DNA of 32,370 nt. Origin: an uncultured Bacilli bacterium (GTDB lineage Bacteria > Bacillota_I > Bacilli_A > RF39 > UBA660). The notes beneath the pieces are model-generated. The model worked only from the letters and a program-made list of their open reading frames with translations, ran no database searches and had not been told where the DNA came from. Positions within the stretch are counted from its first letter, which is position 1; every line of letters begins with the position of its first letter. Position numbers and translations under genes: made by a program. The stretch spans positions 1-32,370 of the forward strand of contig CANQWB010000014.1 in the NCBI GenBank assembly GCA_947627435.1. The letters run 5' to 3'. This document shows positions 1-6,851 of this stretch, piece after piece.

Positions 1-101
1 TAAACTCTTGTATTTACTTACCAAAATAGTCATTTCTTCTATTTTTGGATTTAACCGATACCTCCATGTCCAGCATCGACGACCACCTGAAAATCGTACA
101 T
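1..101 (-). pseudogene. Broken 5' end of an N-acetylmuramoyl-L-alanine amidase (Amidase_3) gene
   Basis: An ATG at 101 sits behind a strong GGAGGAG ribosome binding site (about 106-114). It opens a frame reading MYDFQVVVDAGHGGIG and then stops at TAA. VVVDAGHGG is the N-terminal zinc-ligand motif of the Amidase_3 family (CwlD/LytC-type peptidoglycan amidases). Another minus-strand frame, from about position 60 to the window edge, reads YRLNPKIEEMTILVSKY. This resembles the next conserved block of the family (G..EKD.TL..SKY). I infer that an internal deletion or frameshift just after the HGG motif broke the gene. The promoter, ribosome binding site and start look intact. Only about 100 bases are visible, so an assembly error or an unrelated short ORF cannot be excluded. 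Confidence 0.5.
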
Positions 102-120
102 AAAATCTCCTCCTAAACTC

Positions 121-150
121 ATTATATGTAAAACACCCATTTTGTGACAA
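121..150 (-). promoter_or_regulatory. Sigma-A-like promoter for the broken amidase gene
   Basis: On the minus strand, TTGTCA (145-150) lies 18 nt from TATAAT (121-126), 20 nt upstream of the amidase ATG. The -35 box touches the U-tract of the sortase terminator, so the two transcription units abut. Confidence 0.5.
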
Positions 151-173
151 AAAAGATACTCTTAAAGTATCTT
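149..173 (-). terminator. Rho-independent terminator after the sortase gene
   Basis: An 8-bp stem (153-160 with 166-173, 5-nt loop) is followed on the minus strand by a run of T. It lies 34 nt past the sortase stop codon. Confidence 0.75.
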
Positions 174-206
174 ATAATCAAATCTATAATTGCTATAGAA
201 CTATTT

Positions 207-1067
207 TCATATTGTCTGCCTTTTAATTAGTTTAGCTTGAATTACAATTCTCCCACCCTGATTGTTTTGACAAGTAGATAAAGTTAAAATTTTATCCTTC
301 ACATTCACTTCAGTATCCATTGATGCAATATTTCTTTTTTTCATAGTATCAATCCATACTTGTTTTTCATGATTATTACTAAAATTTGGTGTAATATAAT
401 AGCTTTCCCGCTCAACTGTATAAATGGAAAAAATTTGAAATATCATATTTTCCTTTAAAGTAGAAAGAAAAATAACATAATTATCTGGATCATCTTGCCA
501 AGAAGAAGATAAAGTATTTCTTAATGAACCAAACATAGTTCCATCTATTCTAGAATGCCCATAAATAATGATATTGTCATCTAAATCATTGATGTTATTA
601 CGATAATCCATAAAAACCCAGCCCGCCTTATTTTCACTACCATCAAAAGAATGATTTAAATAATAACTATTATCATTTGCTTGAACAACTGGATAATTTA
701 CCTTGGTATTATTTATATGAATAAATGCAACAGTATCCTTATTTTTTGATAATAAAAAGGAAAAATCGGCTTGGTAAAAAGGCAAGGAAGCATAGCGGTA
801 ATAATTACTCTCTTTATTCTCTGGTGGATTCACAAGTTCACCAGATTCATAATTCAAATCCATATTGGTATTTTTTTGAATTTCTTTGTTAATTTGTCGA
901 ATTTTGGAATGATCAATATACCATTGAAATATAGTATATAGTGAGAAGAGAATAACACTAAGACACAATATACCCATAATACGCCATACTATTTTTCTTT
1001 TATGATTCTTTTCTGCAGATATAGATTGTGTTTTAAAATACTCTTCAATAGTCATATATTTTTTCAC
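207..1067 (-). CDS. Class B sortase
   Basis: A 286-residue membrane-anchored transpeptidase that would cut a C-terminal sorting signal and attach the protein to peptidoglycan or to another pilin subunit. A cytoplasmic N-terminus is followed by one membrane helix (about 28-50). The sortase fold carries the catalytic His in YGHS (H171), the catalytic Cys in TLSTC (C266) and the Arg in GGRIVI (R273). The spacing and the long N-terminal part fit class B. The start is GTG, chosen because AAGGTG lies 7 nt upstream; an ATG four codons inside lacks a well-placed ribosome binding site. It is divergent from, and 63 bp away from, a protein ending in an NPNTSD sorting signal, which is its likely substrate. 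A terminator follows at 149-173. Confidence 0.9.
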   Translation of the reverse strand: MKKYMTIEEYFKTQSISAEKNHKRKIVWRIMGILCLSVILFSLYTIFQWYIDHSKIRQINKEIQKNTNMDLNYESGELVNPPENKESNYYRYASLPFYQADFSFLLSKNKDTVAFIHINNTKVNYPVVQANDNSYYLNHSFDGSENKAGWVFMDYRNNINDLDDNIIIYGHSRIDGTMFGSLRNTLSSSWQDDPDNYVIFLSTLKENMIFQIFSIYTVERESYYITPNFSNNHEKQVWIDTMKKRNIASMDTEVNVKDKILTLSTCQNNQGGRIVIQAKLIKRQTI

Positions 1068-1130
1068 TCATAATCACCTTCAAACATAAAATGATGACTA
1101 AAATATTATTATGAAAAAAGGAGTTAGTTT

Positions 1131-1790
1131 ATGAAAAAAGCATTGTTTTTTTCCATAATTATTGTAATTGTATTAGCAATTACACCAGTTGCCTTTGCTG
1201 CAACCCTATATGGAAAAGTAACAGATATTACAAAAGCAACAGGAGATTCTCTTTCTTCTGGGCAAGGTACCATAAAAACGGATGGAAATACAACAATCAT
1301 CAGTTATGATGCAGCTACATTTAAAATGTTAGAAGCAGATCCAGATGCTGCTGGTGGGGCAAGACCTGGTCCTGCTGCTTGGATTGGTTTCAAAGTAGAA
1401 GAACCATCGGATGATAATGATTCAAGCTACAAAGTGACAACACCAGATGGTAAAACCACTCAAGTCACAACATCGCCTTATATAGATTATGTTGGAATTA
1501 CACCAGATAATTTAAAAAAAGTATTGTTAAATGGTACTGTACTGAGCTACAAATATACATTTGATTGGAACGAGAATAATAGTGCCGATCAATATGTTAT
1601 TATTGAAATTGACCCTAAAGGAATTACTTTATTATCAACAAACGGGAATGAGACGGTATGGTCACCAACGATTGCCCAAAATATTTTAGATGCACAAAAT
1701 CCAAATACTTCAGATATCAATTTACCTTTATGGATAGGACTCATTGTAATCAGTGGATTAGGCTTTATCTATTCTTTGAAAAAGGCATAA
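1131..1790 (+). CDS. Secreted, sortase-anchored surface protein (NPNTSD sorting signal)
   Basis: A 219-residue protein with a signal peptide (residues 1-23, cleavage after AFA), a Gly/Asp/Thr-rich extracellular domain of unknown fold, and a classic C-terminal anchoring module: NPNTSD (190-195), a hydrophobic helix (197-215) and a basic tail LKKA. The pentapeptide resembles the NPxT[N/S/G] signals used by class B sortases rather than LPxTG. That fits the class B sortase encoded divergently next door. The ribosome binding site is AAAGGAG, about 8 nt before ATG. The extracellular part resembles no enzyme I recognise. In class B systems small substrates can be haem-binding or pilin proteins, but no NEAT-like motif is visible here. 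Confidence 0.8.
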   Translation: MKKALFFSIIIVIVLAITPVAFAATLYGKVTDITKATGDSLSSGQGTIKTDGNTTIISYDAATFKMLEADPDAAGGARPGPAAWIGFKVEEPSDDNDSSYKVTTPDGKTTQVTTSPYIDYVGITPDNLKKVLLNGTVLSYKYTFDWNENNSADQYVIIEIDPKGITLLSTNGNETVWSPTIAQNILDAQNPNTSDINLPLWIGLIVISGLGFIYSLKKA

Positions 1791-1858
1791 TAAAACGCAT
1801 TGAAAATCAGTGCATATCATATATGAATCTAATGATATTGCCATTGATATGAATCACT

Positions 1859-1882
1859 AGACTGTTGGTAAACAGTCTTTTT
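1859..1882 (+). terminator. Rho-independent terminator after the sortase substrate gene
   Basis: Stem AGACTGTT / AACAGTCT (1859-1866 with 1871-1878) with loop GGTA and a T run after it, 69 nt past the stop codon. Confidence 0.85.
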
Positions 1883-1913
1883 ATGTTGTAAAAGTATAAT
1901 AGAATAGATGTAT

Positions 1914-1953
1914 ATAAAAAAATGACAAATAAGTAATAGATTTTACTTATTTG
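1914..1953 (-). terminator. Rho-independent terminator after the ABC transporter gene
   Basis: A perfect 10-bp stem (1926-1935 with 1944-1953, 8-nt loop) is followed on the minus strand by a T-rich tract from the A run at 1915-1922. Confidence 0.8.
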
Positions 1954-2006
1954 CCATTAGTTGAAAAAGTTTAAATTTTTTTTTAATATTCCGACGAACA
2001 ACTACT

Positions 2007-4619
2007 TTACTTGTTTAAAATGGCGTCAATTGGTTTCATTCTAGAAATTCTCAATATTGGTATTAAACTTGCTACCATAGTAACAGCAAAGACAACTGCA
2101 AATATCACAACAAATTGTCTAATACCCACAATAAATGGAGTAAGCAATAATGTAATTTCTGACATAATGACATCATTCATAAAGTTAGTAACTACAACCA
2201 ATAATATAGAGGCAACAATTCCTGAGATGAGTGCCATACAGAACCCTTCCCATAAGAAGATTTTGGCAACATCCATACTTCTAGAACCAAGCGCACGTAA
2301 TACTCCAATTTCTTTCTTACGATAATGAATACTGGTTACAACAAAGTTTGCAATTAAGAAAATAGCAAATACTAAGAAAACAACTCCACCCCAGAATGCT
2401 AGTTGCTTAAGTCCTGTTACAAAGGTAGAAAGTGAATTTACCTCTTCACTATAACTAGACACTGCCGAAAATGCAATATTATCAGTTTGTTGGTATGGGA
2501 ATAATCCTAAAATATGTTCAAAATCTTTTTGACTAGAAAGTGGATATAAAATAGACATTTGTTCAAATGGTTCTGCCTTATATTGATCTAGTAATTCATG
2601 AGAGAAATAGAATACATCATCATAACTATATTCTTCAAATCCATAAACACCTACTACTTTAAGATTATTAAATTGTGCATAAGGATTTTCTAAACTATAG
2701 GAATATCCAAAATATACATTCAATAATACATCTTGCCCAATAATACCAGCATTGGTAACATAATTGGCAAAGAATCTTTTACACCAATATTCTCTATCTT
2801 CCCACGAACTAGAATTACGATTCAAATAATCTTGTAACTCTTGTTGATATGTTTCAGATGCAAACGAATTCAAACCAATAATCACTTCATTAGGACCTAA
2901 CGTACTTGTCTTTCTAAAATTAGTCCCATCAAAATATTCAATTTCCTCATTTAAAACTTCTGTTGAATGATTCATATAAATTCCATCCTCAGTATCATTG
3001 GTTTCTAATGCAACCAACTTTGGATCAAAATTATAATCAAACTTTAAATGATAAGTTGTATCTGTTTTTACATTTGCTATAAAATCAGTACCTACATAAA
3101 TTTTATTATATACATTATTTACTTTTTCACGTAAATCAAGATGTAACAATTCAAATTCTTGTGTTCCATATGGAATACTATCTGATTGGAAAGGAGCAAC
3201 ATCATAATTGACAATACCTACAATTTTAACAGAACCAAGTTCTCCAAAATAATAAGTATAATCTGTATTCAAAATTTCTTCATATGAAGTTGGCTGAAAT
3301 AAATTAGATATTTGAAATTCATCTTGTTTTACAGTTTCATGAACAAAAATTCCGCCTTTTAAAATTAAATCAGCAATATAATTAGAAATTACAATTTCAT
3401 TTGGATTCATTGCATTTCTACCAATCAGTTCTTCTTTTATAATTTTATTAACATCATCTACAACTACAATATCTGCTTGATTTTGACCTATTGATGATGT
3501 ATATAGTTCTTTTTGATTGATGGATTCAGTATTGATATGTAACAATAATTCTACCGATAGAAAATTGTAGCCATCATTAAATCGATATACTGGATAACCC
3601 TGTTGTTTTACTTGTGAGACAATTGTATTGTTATCTTCTGGTTTTAATCCCATTTGTTGTTTACTCCATAAATCGATTTGACCATTATACATATCATAAT
3701 GATTTTTTGTAATTTGAAGAAATTCTTCATTTTTTTCTTTTAATAATTTGGCATGACCTCTATTAAATTTATAGCTTGATAAAGTATCCGTACAACTTAA
3801 GAAACCTAAAGTCACAACAGTTAATAAAATCGTAAAAAATAATTTTATTTTTTTGTGTTTTAAACTTCCAATACCTAATTTAAAACTATCCTTAAATGGT
3901 AATTTAGATTTAATAATTTCATATGGGTGATCTATTTCTTGACTTTTTACTTCCTTAGTATCACGAACGACTTTTCCATCTTTAATTTCAATAATACGGT
4001 CTCCATATGCTTCTGCATATTCTTCATCATGTGAAACAATTACTACTAACTTTTCTTTACTAATTTCTTTTAAAAGTTCCATAACTTGTTTTCCAGTTTT
4101 ACTATCTAAATTTCCTGTTGGTTCATCCGCTAAAATAATTTTTGGATTTTTAATCAAAGCACGCGCAATGGCAACTCTTTGTTTTTGACCACCTGATAAT
4201 TCATTGATTTTTCTTTTTTTCAAATCCGTTAATTCCAGTTGATCTAAAAGTGCATCGACTTCTTCTGGTACTACTTTCTTTTGTTGGAGCTGTAAAGCAA
4301 GTACTATATTTTCATATACATCATAATCTTCTAAAACATTGAATTCTTGAAAAACAAAGCCAACATAAGTATTACGATAAGAATCGAAATCAGCTTGGGT
4401 AAAATCTTTACTACTTTTCCCTAAGATGACAATATCTCCAGAATCATATTGATCCAATCCACCCAATAAATTCAATAAAGTACTTTTTCCACTTCCACTT
4501 TTTCCTAAAATAAATGTCATACCTTTATTTTCTAAAGTTAAAGATACATTATCTAAAGCCTTTGTACTTTTGCCCTTTTTAGACTTATAAGTCTTAGATA
4601 CATTTTTTAAAGTAATCAC
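2007..4619 (-). CDS. ABC transporter, fused ATPase and FtsX/MacB-type permease
   Basis: One polypeptide of 870 residues. The N-terminal ATPase has Walker A GKSGSGKST (39-47), Q-loop FQE, signature LSGGQ (141-145), Walker B IILADE (161-166) and the H-loop His (about 197). A first membrane helix (about 259-276) leads to a roughly 450-residue extracellular domain. A C-terminal FtsX domain with three helices holds the usual KEIGVLRALG segment. This is the MacB/LolCD-type mechanotransmission class, often used for lipoprotein or peptide handling and peptide-antibiotic resistance; the substrate is unknown. The start is GTG at 4619, not an upstream codon, because GGAGGAG lies 5 nt before it. It follows the PdaA-like gene but is separated from it by a hairpin. 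No two-component system is adjacent, unlike BceAB-type modules. Confidence 0.88.
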   Translation of the reverse strand: MITLKNVSKTYKSKKGKSTKALDNVSLTLENKGMTFILGKSGSGKSTLLNLLGGLDQYDSGDIVILGKSSKDFTQADFDSYRNTYVGFVFQEFNVLEDYDVYENIVLALQLQQKKVVPEEVDALLDQLELTDLKKRKINELSGGQKQRVAIARALIKNPKIILADEPTGNLDSKTGKQVMELLKEISKEKLVVIVSHDEEYAEAYGDRIIEIKDGKVVRDTKEVKSQEIDHPYEIIKSKLPFKDSFKLGIGSLKHKKIKLFFTILLTVVTLGFLSCTDTLSSYKFNRGHAKLLKEKNEEFLQITKNHYDMYNGQIDLWSKQQMGLKPEDNNTIVSQVKQQGYPVYRFNDGYNFLSVELLLHINTESINQKELYTSSIGQNQADIVVVDDVNKIIKEELIGRNAMNPNEIVISNYIADLILKGGIFVHETVKQDEFQISNLFQPTSYEEILNTDYTYYFGELGSVKIVGIVNYDVAPFQSDSIPYGTQEFELLHLDLREKVNNVYNKIYVGTDFIANVKTDTTYHLKFDYNFDPKLVALETNDTEDGIYMNHSTEVLNEEIEYFDGTNFRKTSTLGPNEVIIGLNSFASETYQQELQDYLNRNSSSWEDREYWCKRFFANYVTNAGIIGQDVLLNVYFGYSYSLENPYAQFNNLKVVGVYGFEEYSYDDVFYFSHELLDQYKAEPFEQMSILYPLSSQKDFEHILGLFPYQQTDNIAFSAVSSYSEEVNSLSTFVTGLKQLAFWGGVVFLVFAIFLIANFVVTSIHYRKKEIGVLRALGSRSMDVAKIFLWEGFCMALISGIVASILLVVVTNFMNDVIMSEITLLLTPFIVGIRQFVVIFAVVFAVTMVASLIPILRISRMKPIDAILNK

Positions 4620-4660
4620 ATGAACTCCTCCTTGTATTAATATTATTATACTATATTTGA

Positions 4661-4687
4661 TAAAAAAGAAAAGATGCGATTGCATCT
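4661..4687 (-). terminator. Short hairpin terminator overlapping the PdaA-like stop codon
   Basis: Stem AGATGC / GCATCT (4672-4677 with 4682-4687) with loop GATT on the plus strand, followed on the minus strand by TTTCTTTTTT. The stem is short, so read-through into the ABC transporter gene is likely. Confidence 0.6.
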
Positions 4688-5759
4688 ATTTAATATTTTT
4701 AACCAAATCAAAAGTATACCCTTGCGCCTTCATTTTTTGAATAAAATCTCCTAAAGCTTCATAATTTCCTTTATTTTTTGGATGTAGTAAATAAATAGCA
4801 CCATTATGCACTCTAGAAGTCATTTCTTGCATAGCTTGTTCTTTACTTAAATCTCCTTGAAAATCTACATAGGCAATACTCCAGAAATAGGTTTTATAAC
4901 CTAAATCTTTCATAATTTGTAAACTACGATAACTATATTCTCCTTTTGGTTCACGGTAAATCGGATCCATTTTTGTACCCGTTACTTGTTCAAACGCTTC
5001 TTCCACTGCAGTAATTTCTTTTAAATAAGTTTGATAATTATCCCGATTTGCATATTTTGCCATTTGATTATGATTGGCAGTATGATTACCGACAGAATGG
5101 CCATATTTTACTAAAGTTTTCATTAACTCAGGATTATCTAAAATATATCTTCTGCAAAAAAAGAAAGTGGCTTTTACATCATTTTGATTGAGTACATCTA
5201 CAATTTCTTTTAGGTAGGTATCATTACTCCCTTCGTCAAATGTAAGATAGAGAACCTTTTCATCCTTTCCAATAAAATAAGCATTATATTGTAATAGTTT
5301 TTTGCTCAGTGTTTCTGCTTCTACCGGTCTTATACCGTTCTTTTTATTTGGAATACCCCAACCAATTACTTGATTATCAATCTTATCATAGTAATCTTGA
5401 TAAACTGTAGAACGTTTTGTTTTCACAGTTACAAATCGTTTTTCTTTGGCTACATTGCCATATTGATTATCTACCGTATATATCACTTCATAAGTTCCTG
5501 GAGTATCTTTTTTAATAGTATTTTCAATACGTATACGATCTTTTAAATTTTCTCCACAACTATCCTTTAACGTATACCCAGATTCTTCATATTCTTCACC
5601 TACAGATAGCGATATCATTTTATCTCCATTCAATATAATTTGGGGAAAACAAGTTATATCATTTCGCTTTAAAAATTTGTGATGCTTCAATAGTAGAATA
5701 ACTAGCAAAAGTATGATTCCCATACCAATGATAATAATTTTTTTATACTTCCGCCACAT
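4686..5759 (-). CDS. pdaA: PdaA-like polysaccharide (peptidoglycan) deacetylase with N-terminal Ig-like domain
   Basis: A 357-residue membrane-anchored NodB deacetylase. An N-terminal helix (7-24) is followed by an Ig-like domain of DUF5011 type (about 40-113, with GEEYEESGYT and PGTYEVIYTV). The catalytic domain (about 130-357) has motif 1 LTFDEGSN (D175, with E where many family members have the second D), motif 2 HSVGNHTANH (H226, H230), motif 3 YREPKGE (R269) and LLHP (H326). The TFDEG form and the stretch WSIAYVDF...GAIYLLHP follow Bacillus PdaA, which deacetylates muramic acid during muramic-delta-lactam formation in spore cortex. The extra Ig-like domain is not in the short Bacillus enzyme, so a vegetative cell-wall role is possible. 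The ribosome binding site is GAGGTGAT. The symbol reflects family resemblance, not proof. Confidence 0.8.
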   Translation of the reverse strand: MWRKYKKIIIIGMGIILLLVILLLKHHKFLKRNDITCFPQIILNGDKMISLSVGEEYEESGYTLKDSCGENLKDRIRIENTIKKDTPGTYEVIYTVDNQYGNVAKEKRFVTVKTKRSTVYQDYYDKIDNQVIGWGIPNKKNGIRPVEAETLSKKLLQYNAYFIGKDEKVLYLTFDEGSNDTYLKEIVDVLNQNDVKATFFFCRRYILDNPELMKTLVKYGHSVGNHTANHNQMAKYANRDNYQTYLKEITAVEEAFEQVTGTKMDPIYREPKGEYSYRSLQIMKDLGYKTYFWSIAYVDFQGDLSKEQAMQEMTSRVHNGAIYLLHPKNKGNYEALGDFIQKMKAQGYTFDLVKNIK

Positions 5760-5810
5760 TTTTTATCACCTCAATAAAAGATACGAAATGAGAAATAGCA
5801 TTATGCATAA

Positions 5811-5834
5811 CAAAAAAAGAGAATCATATTCTCT
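5811..5834 (-). terminator. Rho-independent terminator after the phosphodiester glycosidase gene
   Basis: Stem AGAGAAT / ATTCTCT (5818-5824 with 5828-5834), 3-nt loop, then seven T on the minus strand. It touches the last base of the stop codon. Confidence 0.85.
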
Positions 5835-6844
5835 TATCTTACAATCCAAGCATTTGGAATCCAACGTTCTCCATTGCTACTATATGCACAAGGGCGATTA
5901 ACAAGTTGATTGTTGATTACTAAATCTGTAGAGGCTCCTCCATCCAAATTAGCAGCATTATAAGCTTTATAACGCACCAACAAGTTGGTTAAATCTACCA
6001 TATTGATACCAATACTATATCCTGGTTGTCTTCCATCAATTACAATAAATAATACAATTCCATCTTGACGTTGTGCAATGACGGTACGAGAAGAAATTCC
6101 CCATCCACCATTTCCTCTAGCAATGGCACGTTTTCCATTGACAATTAAGAAAGGTCCAAATTCCACTGCATCCCACATACCATTGGCAATAGCTTGTTCT
6201 GGACTGTCTTTTGTTAACATCAAAATGTGGTCTTTAGTAAACCCAATCAAGCCACCAGTCCATCCAGTCTCGGGACCACGATATAAAACTTGACCATCTT
6301 GAATGACAGTTCCTGTTGGAACTCCGCCATTTCCAAAGCCACCAGCATCTGCAAAGCCACCAGCATTAATTCCTACTTGGAAAGATAGACGATGAGACAT
6401 TTCTGTTAATAATTCGCCACGTTTTCCTAAGTATTGTGTAATAGCAAGATCAAGTCGTTTTGGATCATATATCACTACCATATAACCCTTATACCCATTG
6501 CCAGATAATGGAATGACTTTATAGACATCATTTCCTTCATCTTTTTTCAGTATTTGTTCCTCATATATAGATTCATAATGTTCTGTTTCTTCAATTTCTG
6601 TTAATTCTACTTGATTGGTATCTGTATTTTCTTCTACTTCTTTTAAATAATTTTGACTTAACACACGATATATAGTACCTTCACTGTAAAATACATGGGC
6701 CAAATATCTGTGATTCATTGTTGTCATAGAAGTTGTAATCCATAAATCTCGAAAATACGAGATAGGTCCATATGTCAAAAATAAACATATGACTGCAAAT
6801 AAATCTAATATAACTGTAATAATGATTAAAATAATACGTTTCAT
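5834..6844 (-). CDS. Membrane-anchored phosphodiester glycosidase (NAGPA-domain) family protein
   Basis: A 336-residue protein with an N-terminal membrane helix (4-25) and an extracellular domain of the NAGPA family (human uncovering enzyme; bacterial exopolysaccharide-associated members). Visible family signatures are INAGGF (159-164), VEFGPFLIVNG (227-237), SSRTVIAQ..DG (251-262) and NLDGGASTDLV (299-309). In this family they form the active site for phosphodiester-linked sugars, for example in wall or capsule polymers. The segment between the helix and the domain (about 66-105) is acidic and probably a linker. The start lies 7 nt after the stop of the phosphoglycerate mutase fusion, with AGGTG in the gap, so the two genes are cotranscribed. 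The true substrate cannot be read from sequence. Confidence 0.85.
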   Translation of the reverse strand: MKRIILIIITVILDLFAVICLFLTYGPISYFRDLWITTSMTTMNHRYLAHVFYSEGTIYRVLSQNYLKEVEENTDTNQVELTEIEETEHYESIYEEQILKKDEGNDVYKVIPLSGNGYKGYMVVIYDPKRLDLAITQYLGKRGELLTEMSHRLSFQVGINAGGFADAGGFGNGGVPTGTVIQDGQVLYRGPETGWTGGLIGFTKDHILMLTKDSPEQAIANGMWDAVEFGPFLIVNGKRAIARGNGGWGISSRTVIAQRQDGIVLFIVIDGRQPGYSIGINMVDLTNLLVRYKAYNAANLDGGASTDLVINNQLVNRPCAYSSNGERWIPNAWIVR

Positions 6845-6851
6845 ATAACAC

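Noticed and set aside
889-905. TTTGTCGAATTTT, a perfect 0A-box core inside the sortase gene
   Set aside because: It lies within coding sequence away from any promoter. A 7-mer is expected a few times by chance in a window this size.
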